DNA of 64,000 nucleotides from Brevibacterium sp. UCMA 11754 (lineage in GTDB: Bacteria; Actinomycetota; Actinomycetes; Actinomycetales; Brevibacteriaceae), in the NCBI RefSeq assembly GCF_021532275.1, contig NZ_JACBOT010000023.1:124001-188000 (forward strand), in the 5' to 3' direction. A model generated the notes under the pieces. The model did not search any database. It was given only the letters and a program-made list of their open reading frames with translations, and was not told the origin of the DNA. Below, one piece after another: positions 41,943-51,075 of this stretch. The position numbers and the translations under genes were made by a program. Each line of letters opens with the position of its first letter. Within the stretch, counting starts at the first letter, position 1.

Positions 41943-42051
41943 AGTTGTACCCCTTCGTGTCTCGTCCTTGAGTGAGCACGATCAGTCTGTGTGGGAACGG
42001 ACCGAAGAGAATACAGGCGTTCTCATGTGACGAGAAACTGAAATGGGCGCC

Positions 42052-42822
42052 TCAGGAGGCCTCTCGACGGGTGCCGCCGCGCAGATACCTCGAACACAGC
42101 CCGGCATGCTGACGCAGGGTCGACTCGAGTACCTTCATCCGTCCGTTCGCCTTGCTCGACGGGGTGCTCACAGCGATCGCCCCGACCTGCATGCCGGTGC
42201 CGTTGCGGACGGGAACCGCGGCGCAGGTCTGCCGTGGCAGGAACTCGTCGTGTTCCCACGCGATGCCTCTGGTGGCCACCTCTTCCAGATGGATGTCGAG
42301 AAGATCTCGCCGCACGATCGTATGTGGAGTGAGCACCTGCATCCCACGCGCGTCCAGGTACTCGGTGCGCTGAGCCTCGGGCATGGCCGAGAGCAGAATC
42401 TTGCCGAAGGCAGTCGCGTGGGCAGCCTCATGGAAGCCGAAGCGCAAGGGACGGAGCCGCGGATGCTTCTCGCAGTCGGAGGAGTAGGTGAGCAGAATGT
42501 CCGACCCACGATAGATCGCGAAATAGGCGGCCGTGCCAAGACTGCGATGAAGCTCATCGGTGATCTGGCGGATGGGGTGCGGTGCAACGAGACGCTGCTG
42601 GAAGGAGAGCCCGAGTTCAAAGCACTTCGGCCCGAGCTCGAAGCACTTGTCTTCCTTGAGATAGACGAGGTAGTTGCAGTCTTCGAGTTCGTGGAGCAGG
42701 CGATACACCGTGGGAAGAGGGATCTCCAGACGGTTGGCCACGGTCTTCGCCGAGGCGCTGCCGGAAGCGGACACCGCCTCGAGCACGGAGAAGGTCCGAT
42801 GGATGACAGCACTGTTCGACAT
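42052..42822 (-). CDS. IclR-family transcriptional regulator
   Basis: 256 residues. The N-terminal winged helix reads VIHRTFSVLEAVSASGSASA, then LEIPLPTVYRLLHELEDCNY. The effector domain has HEAAHATAFGKILLSAMPEA and the typical RRDLLDIHLEEVATRGIAWE. ATG 42822 has TAGGAGCG upstream; an upstream extension to 43164 is antisense to the next gene and rejected. It sits between two divergent gene rows and could control both. Confidence 0.9.
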   Translation of the reverse strand: MSNSAVIHRTFSVLEAVSASGSASAKTVANRLEIPLPTVYRLLHELEDCNYLVYLKEDKCFELGPKCFELGLSFQQRLVAPHPIRQITDELHRSLGTAAYFAIYRGSDILLTYSSDCEKHPRLRPLRFGFHEAAHATAFGKILLSAMPEAQRTEYLDARGMQVLTPHTIVRRDLLDIHLEEVATRGIAWEHDEFLPRQTCAAVPVRNGTGMQVGAIAVSTPSSKANGRMKVLESTLRQHAGLCSRYLRGGTRREAS

Positions 42823-42878
42823 TTGCGCTCCTATGATTATCGCCTCGCGAGAATAAGGATAGCGGCTGGTGTTACGGA

Positions 42879-42897
42879 TCACATAGGTTGCTTGTGA
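42879..42897. promoter_or_regulatory. inverted repeat TCACA-N9-TGTGA in the IclR divergent region
   Basis: Short perfect arms (42879-42883 and 42893-42897) lie between the divergent starts at 42822 and 42973. They could be half of an IclR operator. The arms are short and chance occurrence is possible. Confidence 0.3.
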
Positions 42898-42972
42898 CCG
42901 GTTCGGCAAAGGTGCCCGGGACCAGCGAGACATCAGCACCGGGACACCAGAAGAGGAGCAAAGGAGCACCAG

Positions 42973-43548
42973 ATGGCATTCCCCGCCAAATTTCCGTCGC
43001 TGAATGCGATGGAGATGACCGATGAGGCCCGACAGACTCTTGTCAGAGTTCTGCGTGTGGCGTTTCCACATGAGAATTTTCCCGATGGCCCGTACGAACG
43101 GACTGCCGACAAGATCCTTGTCGAAGCCGATGCCGAGACCTGGTTTCGGGTCGCGCTCATCCAAGGACTGCAGTCACTTGACCAGCTCTCCGACAAGAGC
43201 TTCTGCTCACTCAATGACGATGAAGCACTGCGGGTGCTGCGCCGCGTCGAAGGCACGGAGTTCTTCGGGTTCGTCCGCCGCACCGCAGCGCTTGGCCTTT
43301 ACGACGATGAAGAAGTGTGGGAGATCCTGGGGTACCAAGGGCCGTCGTTCGACCTCGGCGGCTATGTCCATCGAGGATTCAACGATCTGGACTGGCTGCC
43401 CGAACCACGCATCCTCTATCCGGAGGGCGAGGACCTGCCGGAACTCGGCCCAGGTGCACACCTGGGACCGCAGACAGTCAACGTGGCAGACGAATCGACG
43501 AATCAGCCGAGCGCTGAGCAGGCCGAAATGGGCGAGGTGAAGAAATGA
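42973..43548 (+). CDS. gluconate 2-dehydrogenase subunit 3-like protein
   Basis: 191 residues. Family marks are MTDEARQTLVRVLRVAFPHE near the start, FFGFVRRTAALGLYDDEEVW and the C-terminal YHRG-like GGYVHRGFNDLDWLPEPRI. In membrane sugar dehydrogenases this small subunit carries the Tat signal that exports the flavoprotein; here no Tat signal or membrane segment exists, so the complex is probably cytosolic. AAGGAG precedes ATG 42973. It overlaps the GMC gene (ATGA at 43545), and the two surely form a complex. Confidence 0.88.
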   Translation: MAFPAKFPSLNAMEMTDEARQTLVRVLRVAFPHENFPDGPYERTADKILVEADAETWFRVALIQGLQSLDQLSDKSFCSLNDDEALRVLRRVEGTEFFGFVRRTAALGLYDDEEVWEILGYQGPSFDLGGYVHRGFNDLDWLPEPRILYPEGEDLPELGPGAHLGPQTVNVADESTNQPSAEQAEMGEVKK

Positions 43549-45149
43549 TGGCAGCGAAACCAGCGTCCGGCGGCAGTGTCACCGGCTACAGCATCGACCA
43601 GAACGACGAGGCAGTCGTCATCATCGGATCCGGCGCCGGAGGCGGCACACTCGCGTATGAGCTGACGGCCAAGGGAATTCCCGTCGTCGTCCTCGAAGCA
43701 GGTCCCCATCTGGGACATGACGATTACGTCAACAACGAATGGGAAGCGTTCAACCAGATGGCCTGGCTGGATCCACGGACGACGACAGGATCGTGGCGAA
43801 TCGCGCAGGACTTCCCCAACCTGCCGGCATGGATCGTCAAAGCCGTCGGAGGCACGACGACCCACTGGTCCGGAGCCACCCCGCGTTTCAAAAATCATGA
43901 GTTCCGTGCCCGCAGTGCCTACGGACGCATCGAGGGAGCCAATCTCCTCGACTGGCCGATCACGCTCGAAGAGATGGCTCCGTACTACGACCGAGCCGAG
44001 AAATCGATGGGTTCGACTCACGTCCACGGACGTCCGCCCCTGCCAGCGAACAACAACTACAAGGTCTTCGCCAACGGCGCCAAGGAGGTCGGGTACCGCT
44101 ACTACGCCACTGGCCCCTATGCCACCAATGCCGAGGAATACGATGGCCGTCCCGCTTCGATCCAGGATGGCTTCAACTTCCAGGGAGACAAGAACAAGTC
44201 GAAATGGTCGACCCTGGTCAGAGAGATCCCACGAGCAGCGGAGACGGGCCTGCTCGATCTCCGTCCCGATTCTCAAGCTGTCCAGATCACCCATGATTCA
44301 GAAGGGAACGCCGACGCCGTCCTCTACCTCGACGGGGAAGGAAATCTGCAGCGTCAGGCCGCCAAGCTGGTGTGCGTGGCCGGAAACTCGATCGAAACGC
44401 CCAGGCTGCTGCTCCTCTCGGGCACACCGAGCTTCCCCGACGGGCTCGCGAACTCCTCGGGACAGGTGGGGCGAAACTACATGCGCCACCTCACCGGGAC
44501 AGTGTGGGGGCACTTCGACAAGCCCGTGCGAATGTACCGGGGCGAGACCATGGCCGGCGTCATCGCCGATGAGTCGATCCACGATCCCGACCGCGGATTC
44601 GCAGGAGGCTACTACATGGAGACGATCGCACTGGGCCCGGCCTTCATGTCGGCATTCGTCGAGCCCGGCGCCTGGGGCCCCGACTTCGCCGCGCTCATGG
44701 ATCGCTACCTCAACACGGCTGGCATGTGGATCGTCGGAGAGGACCTGCCGCAAGAGTCCAACCGGATCACACTGAACACCACGGTCAAGGATCAGTACGG
44801 TCTTCCCGTACCGAACGTCCACTACGACGATCACGCGAATGACCTGGCAATGCGCGAACACGGCTACGCTGCAGGCGAGAGCGTCTACAGGGCGGTCGGG
44901 GCACAGACCTCGCATCGGACACCGCCGTATCCGTCGACGCACAATCTGGGCACCGCGAGAATGAGCGAACGACCTGAGGACGGCGTAGTCGACAAATGGG
45001 GTCGCTCCCATGATGTGAAGAACCTCTTCATCTCCGACGGTTCGGTCTTCACCTCAAGCGCGGCGGCCAATCCGACTCTGACCATCGTCGCACTGGCGAT
45101 CCGGCAGGCCGAATACATCGCCGAACAGCTGCGGACTCAGCAGCTTTAG
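43545..45149 (+). CDS. GMC-family FAD oxidoreductase (large subunit of a sugar/polyol dehydrogenase)
   Basis: 534 residues. The FAD site is AVVIIGSGAGGGTLAYELTA, followed by VVLEAGPHLG. The insertion loop VGGTTTHWSGATPRFKNHEF matches gluconate/sorbitol dehydrogenase-like GMC proteins, and the C-terminal signature is HNLGTARMS, LFISDGSVFTSSAAANPTLT. The final Asn in AANPT occupies the catalytic pair position. No heme-binding subunit is encoded nearby, so the electron acceptor is unknown. It is sandwiched between its small subunit and a respiratory-type 2-hydroxyacid dehydrogenase. Confidence 0.92.
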   Translation: MMAAKPASGGSVTGYSIDQNDEAVVIIGSGAGGGTLAYELTAKGIPVVVLEAGPHLGHDDYVNNEWEAFNQMAWLDPRTTTGSWRIAQDFPNLPAWIVKAVGGTTTHWSGATPRFKNHEFRARSAYGRIEGANLLDWPITLEEMAPYYDRAEKSMGSTHVHGRPPLPANNNYKVFANGAKEVGYRYYATGPYATNAEEYDGRPASIQDGFNFQGDKNKSKWSTLVREIPRAAETGLLDLRPDSQAVQITHDSEGNADAVLYLDGEGNLQRQAAKLVCVAGNSIETPRLLLLSGTPSFPDGLANSSGQVGRNYMRHLTGTVWGHFDKPVRMYRGETMAGVIADESIHDPDRGFAGGYYMETIALGPAFMSAFVEPGAWGPDFAALMDRYLNTAGMWIVGEDLPQESNRITLNTTVKDQYGLPVPNVHYDDHANDLAMREHGYAAGESVYRAVGAQTSHRTPPYPSTHNLGTARMSERPEDGVVDKWGRSHDVKNLFISDGSVFTSSAAANPTLTIVALAIRQAEYIAEQLRTQQL

Positions 45150-45160
45150 GAAGGAACCAC

Positions 45161-48049
45161 ATGTCCCTGCTTTCTCCCGCCGACACGGGACTCATCGATC
45201 ATCTGCGGGCCGCAGCTGATGAGGTCGGCACCCGTGCCAGCGACCGGCTGGCCACCGCACACGACGCTTCCCACTACCTGCTGACACCGCAGGCCGTGGT
45301 GAAGCCGCGGAACCGCGAGGAGGTGACGGCACTGTTCTCGGCCTCACGGCAGAGCAGAGTGCCGATGACCTTCCGCTCCGGTGGGACCAGCCTGTCCGGG
45401 CAGTCCGTCTCGGGCGGGGTGCTCGTCGACACGAGAAGGCATTTCAGGGACATCGACGTCCTCGACGACGGTGCCCGGGTCCGCTGCGGGCCCGGGGCCG
45501 TGGTCAGGGCTGTGAACGCGCGGCTGCTGCGGCATGGGCGCAAACTGGGGCCGGACCCGGCCAGCGAGATTGCCTGCACCATCGGCGGAGTCGTCGCCAA
45601 CAACTCATCCGGCATGGCCTGCGGGATCGAAGCGAACACCTATCAGACGCTTGACTCGCTCGTGCTCGTCCTTCCCAGCGGAACCGTTCTCGACACCTCG
45701 GCGGCAGACGCTGATGAGCAGCTGCGGCGACGGGAACCAGCAATTCACGCGGGTCTGGCCGAACTCCGAGATCGGATCCGGACCGACGTCGAGGCGGTCG
45801 CGCGGATCACGCAGCTCCACTCCATCAAGAACACCATGGGCTACGGCCTCAACTCGTTCCTCGACCACGATGACCCGGTGCGCATCCTCGAACATCTGGT
45901 CATCGGCAGCGAGGGGACACTCGCCTTCGTCGCCGAGGCGACCTTCCGCACCGTGCCGCTGATGGCCCACGCCTCGACAGGTCTGCTCGTCTTCGCCGAT
46001 CTGCCCACGGCCACCTCGGTGCTCCCGGAGATCATCGCCACCGGTGCTGCCACCGTTGAGCTCCTCGACGCCACGAGTCTGCGGGTCGCCCAACGAGACG
46101 AGAAATGTCCGGAAGAGATCCGGGACCTCAACGTGGACTCGCACTGCGCCCTGCTCGTCGAATTCCAGGAGGAGACTGAGGAAGGCCTCGGCCGGGTCGT
46201 GTCTGCGGCGCTGCCGGTCTTCGACACATTCTCACTGAGCCGACCAGCCGAGCTCACGATCGATCCGCGGCGGCGATCGGCGCTGTGGCACACCCGCAAA
46301 GGGCTGTTCACAGCCGTCGCCGGCAACCGTCCCTCGGGCACCGCGGCACTGCTTGAGGACATCGCGGTTCCGGTCGACCGCCTCGGCGAGACCTGCACTG
46401 CTCTGAGCGAGTTGTTCGAGCACTACGACTACGCCGATGCCGTGATCTTCGGGCACGCGAAGGACGGCAACATCCACTTCATGATCACCGAGGAATTCGG
46501 TAGTGGAACCGACGGCGAGGACTTCGACCTCGACCGGTACGCGGCATTCACCGAGGAGATGGTCGATCTTGTCCTCTCACGTGGGGGAACGCTCAAGGCC
46601 GAACACGGCACGGGGCGGATCATGGCACCGTTCGTCAGGCGCCAGGTCGGTGACGATCTCTACGCAGTGATGACACGGGTCAAGGAACTGGTCGATCCGC
46701 AGTCCCTGCTCAACCCGGGTGTCCTGCTCAGCGACGACCCGAAGGCGCATCTGCGCGATCTCAAGACCACCCCGACCACAGAGGAGGAGGTCGACCGCTG
46801 CGTCGAATGCGGGTACTGCGAGCCGGTGTGTCCGAGCCGCGATCTCACCCTGACCCCGCGCGAACGCATCGTTCTGCGACGCGAGATCGCCCGCGCCGAG
46901 GCGGCAGGGGACGAGGAGCTGACCCGGACCCTGCGCAGTGAGTACGACTACGACGGGATCGACACCTGCGCCGTCGACGGCATGTGCCAGACGGCGTGCC
47001 CGGTCTTCATCAACACCGGGGATCTTGTGCGCAGGCTGCGGCAGGAGAACACGAACGCGATCGAAGAGACCGGCTGGAACACTGCTGCCAAGACGTGGGG
47101 GCTGGTCAGCTCGGTTGGGGGAGCGGCATTGAGCTCGGCGAAGGCGATGCCTACGCGGCTGCCCGCGGCGGCCACGGGCATCGGTCGCAGGCTTCTGGGT
47201 GATGACACTGTACCCAGCTACTCCGCTGATCTTCCGGCCGGAGGGTCTAAGCGTGTGGCCGTCTCGGCGTCGAATCCGGACGTCGTGTGGTTCTCCAGCT
47301 GCACGAACACGATGTTCGGTCCCGAAGACGGCGGCAGCGGTGATGGGGTGGCCGGTGCCTTCCGTCGCCTGTGCGAACGAGCCGGGATCTCGCTGCGCAC
47401 GCCGCGGGGCATTCCCTCCTTGTGCTGCGGCACCCCGTGGAAGTCGAAGGGGATGGCCGAAGGATTTGCCACGATGCGCAAGTATGTCCGCAGAGAACTG
47501 TGGAAGGCCACCGATGGCGGACGAATCGCCGTCGTCTGCGATGCGTCCTCATGCACAGAGGGGCTGCGCGTGCTCCTCGGTGACACGAAGGACGGGGCCG
47601 ACGCAGGGGACGGGGCCGACGCAGCGGAGGAATTCGAGATCATCGATGCAGTGGCCTTCGCCAAGCAGACGCTGCTCCCCGCACTGCAGGACCGAGGTGT
47701 GCTCTCGACCGAGCATCGTCTGCCGTCGATCACCCTCCACCCGACATGCTCGTCGACCCAACTTGGAATCAACGAGGATCTGAGCGCGCTCGCCGGATCC
47801 GTCGCCGATGAGGTCAGCGTGCCCGATTCCTGGGGGTGCTGTGCCTTCGCTGGGGACCGGGGCATGCTCCATCCCGAACTCACCGCCTCGGCGACGAAGG
47901 ACGAAGCGGCCGAGGTCGAATCGATCAGCGCGGACGTTCACGCCTCGACGAATCGGACGTGCGAGATCGGGATGACACGGGCGACGGGGAAGCCGTATCG
48001 CCACATCCTCGAAGCACTCGACGATCTCGTGGGACAGTCGAGTATTTGA
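45161..48049 (+). CDS. FAD- and 4Fe-4S-containing 2-hydroxyacid dehydrogenase (GlcD-GlcF fusion type)
   Basis: 962 residues. An FAD_binding_4 domain (about 40-270; VPMTFRSGGTSLSGQSVSGG) and FAD-oxidase C domain (about 290-530; GHAKDGNIHFM, RGGTLKAEHGTGRI) are followed by two 4Fe-4S clusters: CVECGYCEPVCP (about 547-558) and CAVDGMCQTACP (about 603-614). Two CCG-type motifs follow (GIPSLCCGTPWKSKG; VPDSWGCCAFAGDRG). Such fusions oxidise D-lactate, glycolate or D-2-hydroxyglutarate and feed electrons to the respiratory chain. AGGAAGGA precedes ATG 45161, 11 bases after the GMC gene. Confidence 0.93.
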   Translation: MSLLSPADTGLIDHLRAAADEVGTRASDRLATAHDASHYLLTPQAVVKPRNREEVTALFSASRQSRVPMTFRSGGTSLSGQSVSGGVLVDTRRHFRDIDVLDDGARVRCGPGAVVRAVNARLLRHGRKLGPDPASEIACTIGGVVANNSSGMACGIEANTYQTLDSLVLVLPSGTVLDTSAADADEQLRRREPAIHAGLAELRDRIRTDVEAVARITQLHSIKNTMGYGLNSFLDHDDPVRILEHLVIGSEGTLAFVAEATFRTVPLMAHASTGLLVFADLPTATSVLPEIIATGAATVELLDATSLRVAQRDEKCPEEIRDLNVDSHCALLVEFQEETEEGLGRVVSAALPVFDTFSLSRPAELTIDPRRRSALWHTRKGLFTAVAGNRPSGTAALLEDIAVPVDRLGETCTALSELFEHYDYADAVIFGHAKDGNIHFMITEEFGSGTDGEDFDLDRYAAFTEEMVDLVLSRGGTLKAEHGTGRIMAPFVRRQVGDDLYAVMTRVKELVDPQSLLNPGVLLSDDPKAHLRDLKTTPTTEEEVDRCVECGYCEPVCPSRDLTLTPRERIVLRREIARAEAAGDEELTRTLRSEYDYDGIDTCAVDGMCQTACPVFINTGDLVRRLRQENTNAIEETGWNTAAKTWGLVSSVGGAALSSAKAMPTRLPAAATGIGRRLLGDDTVPSYSADLPAGGSKRVAVSASNPDVVWFSSCTNTMFGPEDGGSGDGVAGAFRRLCERAGISLRTPRGIPSLCCGTPWKSKGMAEGFATMRKYVRRELWKATDGGRIAVVCDASSCTEGLRVLLGDTKDGADAGDGADAAEEFEIIDAVAFAKQTLLPALQDRGVLSTEHRLPSITLHPTCSSTQLGINEDLSALAGSVADEVSVPDSWGCCAFAGDRGMLHPELTASATKDEAAEVESISADVHASTNRTCEIGMTRATGKPYRHILEALDDLVGQSSI

Positions 48050-48068
48050 TGCAGTACTGGGATGATCC

Positions 48069-48083
48069 GGATGCCGGGCATCC
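48069..48083. promoter_or_regulatory. 15-base palindrome GGATGCC-G-GGCATCC
   Basis: A perfect palindrome lies in the 70-base gap between the GlcD-GlcF fusion and the aldolase gene, 37 bases before the latter's start. It could be an operator or a short attenuating hairpin. Confidence 0.4.
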
Positions 48084-48119
48084 CTGGCAACTGCGAGCCG
48101 CGTGTGATTCGATGCACAT

Positions 48120-48878
48120 ATGACTGAAGCATTGAAAACACATCGCGCTCGCCTCGCCGCTGGAGAGGTCTACAACGGACTGTGGATGATGTCGACGAGT
48201 CAGGAACTCGCGAAGATCGGATCGGCCGCAGGGTATGACTACGTGTGTCTCGACATGCAGCACGGCTTCACTCGTCCCACAGATATTCTGCGGCTCACAG
48301 ATGCCATCCGTGCCAGCGGATCCGCCCTGGTCACTGCCCGGGTTGCGGCGAACCGCTTCACAGAGATCGGCATGCTCGCCGATGCCGGAGTTGAAGCCGT
48401 CATTGTCCCGTTGGTCTCCTCCGTCGCTGACGCCGAGGCGGCAGCCGCTGCACTCGACTACCCGAGCCGAGGCGGCGACCGCTCTTGGGGCCCGACCGCC
48501 GAACTCATGCACAATGCGGTGCAGGACACTCGCGACGAGCGCCCACTGCTCTTCGTCATGATCGAGAACAAGGAGGGCCTGGCCAGCGTCGAGAAGATCT
48601 GTGAGGTTCCCGGAATCGACGGCGTCTATGTCGGCCCCGCAGACCTCGCGTTCGCCGTCGATGCTCTGCCCGGTCAGCCCAATGACGCCCACGCCGAGGC
48701 GGTCGCCCGGATCCGCACGGCAGCTGACAAAGCCGGCATCATCCCAGGCATCCACTGCGGTGATGGTGCGGAGGCCAGGACTCGCAAGGAACAGGGCTTC
48801 CGATTCATCACCTCGGCGGGGGATATCGGTGCTGCCGGACGTGCCTTCCGGGAGGAGCTGGCGACAGCGCGGGGCTGA
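48120..48878 (+). CDS. HpcH/HpaI family class II aldolase (4-hydroxy-2-oxo-acid aldolase type)
   Basis: 252 residues. GLWMMSTSQELAKIGSAAGY, then DYVCLDMQHGF, the catalytic/metal motifs LFVMIENKEGL and VYVGPADLAFAV, and FITSAGDIGA define the family. These metal-dependent enzymes split 4-hydroxy-2-oxo acids (for example 2-keto-3-deoxy sugar acids) into pyruvate and an aldehyde. The ribosome site before ATG 48120 is weak. Placed after two sugar/hydroxyacid dehydrogenases, it plausibly performs the final cleavage in an oxidative sugar-acid route. Confidence 0.9.
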   Translation: MTEALKTHRARLAAGEVYNGLWMMSTSQELAKIGSAAGYDYVCLDMQHGFTRPTDILRLTDAIRASGSALVTARVAANRFTEIGMLADAGVEAVIVPLVSSVADAEAAAAALDYPSRGGDRSWGPTAELMHNAVQDTRDERPLLFVMIENKEGLASVEKICEVPGIDGVYVGPADLAFAVDALPGQPNDAHAEAVARIRTAADKAGIIPGIHCGDGAEARTRKEQGFRFITSAGDIGAAGRAFREELATARG

Positions 48879-49070
48879 GCGTGTCCGTGCTTCTTGCGTA
48901 ACAAATGCTGGCGGTCGGGGATTTCGGAATTGCGATCCGGGGCCCCGACCTCCTTCTGTCATCTCGGAAATGCATGATGATCCATGCAGAAGCGACGCCA
49001 GGAGACTCAATGCTCAGCCATTCCTTCAGGGTATTGAAAAATGCGAAAACAATCTTGGACATGCATCGTT

Positions 49071-49116
49071 ACGTCACGAATACTGGAATGCATCACAGTA
49101 GTTCCACGTCACAAAT
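49071..49116. promoter_or_regulatory. two direct copies of ACGTCAC(A/G)AAT before the ABC operon
   Basis: ACGTCACGAAT (49071-49081) and ACGTCACAAAT (49106-49116) lie 35 bases apart. A related CGTAACAAATGC is at 48897-48908, and an inverted repeat TGCATG-N6-CATGCA at 48971-48988. All are in the 286-base AT-richer gap ahead of the transporter start at 49165, which otherwise holds no gene. Confidence 0.4.
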
Positions 49117-49164
49117 GCACTGCCAATGTCGTTCATGGACCAGGACCCAATGGAGGGATCGCCG

Positions 49165-50022
49165 ATGACAACCACACCTCGCATCGAAGCCGATGCAGTT
49201 CAACACGTGGAAGCCGGCCCACCACCGGTGAGTCCGCCGAAACCGCCGAAGCAGTCCCTGATCAAGTCTGAGTCAGTCTCTGCAGGCATCAAAGCAGTCG
49301 TGGGGCTCGCCGCGTTGTTCGCGCTCTGGGAGCTTGTGGTCGTCATCTTTGACTTCCCGAAGTATCTGCTGGTCGGTCCGCTCTCTGCATTCGAGGAGCT
49401 TTTCACCAATCCTGGCTATTTCGCGCTCAATGCTCTGACCACCTTGCAAGAAGGCCTCGCGGGCTTCGCCCTCGGTACAGCGCTGGGTGTTCTGTGCGGG
49501 GCGCTGCTCTACTATGCCTCGTTCCTTCGGCCCTTCCTCTACCCGGCACTCATCGCCATCGATACGATTCCGAAGGTCGCGCTGGCGCCCCTATTCATCG
49601 TGTGGTTCGGCTTCGGCTTCGAATCGAAGGCCTTTGTGGCCATGGCCATCGCATTCTTCCCGCTCGTCATCAATACATTCGACGGGCTCAACTCGGTGCC
49701 CCACGAACTTCAGGATCTGGCGCGTATCAACCGTGCATCGAAGCTGAAGAAGATGATGAAGATCGACTTCATCTATGCGCTTCCCTCGATCTTCACCGGC
49801 GCGAAGATCTCAATCTCGCTTGCCGTCGGCGGTGCAGTCGTCGGTGAGTTCATTGCGGGCTCCAAGGGACTCGGCTACGTCATTCTGCTGGCCAACGCCC
49901 AGGTGGACCTGCCGTCGATGTTCGCAGCCTTCATTGTTCTTGCAGCCATTGCTCTTCTGCTCTTCTTCATCATCGACCTGGTGTCGAAGAAGTTGCTGCC
50001 GTGGAAGAACTACACGAAATGA
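49165..50022 (+). CDS. ABC transporter permease, NitT/TauT (SsuC) type
   Basis: 285 residues with about six membrane segments after a Pro-rich cytosolic N-terminus. The coupling loop sits in QDLARINRASKLKKMMKIDF, and AVGGAVVGEFIAGSKGLGYV is typical of SsuC/TauC/ThiX-type permeases. I use ATG 49165 (GGAGGG upstream); ATG 49126 would add 13 residues. It is overlapped or nearly so by the binding-protein gene. Confidence 0.9.
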   Translation: MTTTPRIEADAVQHVEAGPPPVSPPKPPKQSLIKSESVSAGIKAVVGLAALFALWELVVVIFDFPKYLLVGPLSAFEELFTNPGYFALNALTTLQEGLAGFALGTALGVLCGALLYYASFLRPFLYPALIAIDTIPKVALAPLFIVWFGFGFESKAFVAMAIAFFPLVINTFDGLNSVPHELQDLARINRASKLKKMMKIDFIYALPSIFTGAKISISLAVGGAVVGEFIAGSKGLGYVILLANAQVDLPSMFAAFIVLAAIALLLFFIIDLVSKKLLPWKNYTK

Positions 50023-50033
50023 GGCGCGGAACG

Positions 50034-51062
50034 ATGCATATCATGAAGAAGCTTCTTGTCGCTCCGCTCCTCCTTTCCGTCGTGGGTCTGGCAGGTTGTG
50101 CGCCCGAGGACGGTCTCGATGACTTCAACCTCATGGTCGACGTCGCCTATCTGCCCAAGCACGCACCGTTCTTCGCCGCCGAGGCGCAGGGGTTCTTTGA
50201 AGAAGAAGGCTTCGACGTCTCGCTCATGCCCGGGTCGGGTTCGACGAACACGGTGACCTCGGTCGAGACGGGACGAGTCGATGCCGGTTGGGCCGACTTC
50301 GGCGCAACGATCCTCAGCCAGGGCAAAGGAGCACACGTCAAACAGGTGAACCTGCTCCAGGCGCGCTCGGCATACGCGACGATTGCCCTCGAAAGCTCAG
50401 GTATCGAATCCTGGGAGGACATGAAGGGCAAAACCGTCGCCACCGAAGGCGCCGGAGCCATGACGGCCATGTGGCCACTCGCAATCGAACGGAGCGGACT
50501 CAAAGAGGAAGACGTCAACGTAGTCCACGCGACAGGTGAGTCGAAGATACCCGGACTTCTGGCAGACCGGTGGGATGCAAACCTTGCCCTCTACGTGTCG
50601 GATGAGCCAGCGCTCATGGCGTTGGGTGAGAAGGCGAACATACTCAAATGGTCCGATGTGGGAATCGACCTCTACGGCAACGGAATCGTGGTCTCAGACG
50701 ACTCTCTCGCCAACGAGCCTGAACGAGTCAAGAAATTCAACAGGGCCATGCAGAAGGGTTTCCTCTGGGCATGTGAGAATCCAGACCAGACCGCCGAAGA
50801 CTTCACAAAGGAAGTCCAGGGCTATGAAGCAGACACCGTGACCTATGCTCTCAAGTCTCAGTGCGAACTCAACTGGGCCACCGGAGATGCCGATGATCAG
50901 TTCGGCACGATGAGTGACGACGGCGTTCAGCAGATGCTCACCGTGGCCAGCGACTTCCTGGGCCTCGGAGATTCGACCGAGCTCACGGTCGATGACATCT
51001 ATTCCAATGACTACATCGATCCGATTCGCCACGACGAAGACGTAGCGGCGCCCACCAAGTGA
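50034..51062 (+). CDS. ABC transporter substrate-binding lipoprotein, NMT1/THI5-like
   Basis: About 342 residues. KK then a hydrophobic stretch leads to the lipobox VGLAGC. The mature protein has the NitT/TauT/SsuA pattern: LMVDVAYLPKHAPFFAAEAQ, GFFEEEGFDVSLMPGSGSTN and VDAGWADFG. Possible starts are 50019 (overlapping the permease stop), 50034 and 50043; I chose 50034 because GAGGCG lies seven bases upstream. The family captures small N- or S-containing organics such as pyrimidine precursors, taurine or sulfonates; specificity is unknown. Confidence 0.88.
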   Translation: MHIMKKLLVAPLLLSVVGLAGCAPEDGLDDFNLMVDVAYLPKHAPFFAAEAQGFFEEEGFDVSLMPGSGSTNTVTSVETGRVDAGWADFGATILSQGKGAHVKQVNLLQARSAYATIALESSGIESWEDMKGKTVATEGAGAMTAMWPLAIERSGLKEEDVNVVHATGESKIPGLLADRWDANLALYVSDEPALMALGEKANILKWSDVGIDLYGNGIVVSDDSLANEPERVKKFNRAMQKGFLWACENPDQTAEDFTKEVQGYEADTVTYALKSQCELNWATGDADDQFGTMSDDGVQQMLTVASDFLGLGDSTELTVDDIYSNDYIDPIRHDEDVAAPTK

Positions 51063-51075
51063 ATGGAGAATGACC

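Noticed and set aside
42879..42897. TCACA-N9-TGTGA considered as a CRP/FNR-type site
   Set aside because: Arms are in the wrong orientation for TGTGA-N6-TCACA; kept only as a weak IclR operator candidate.
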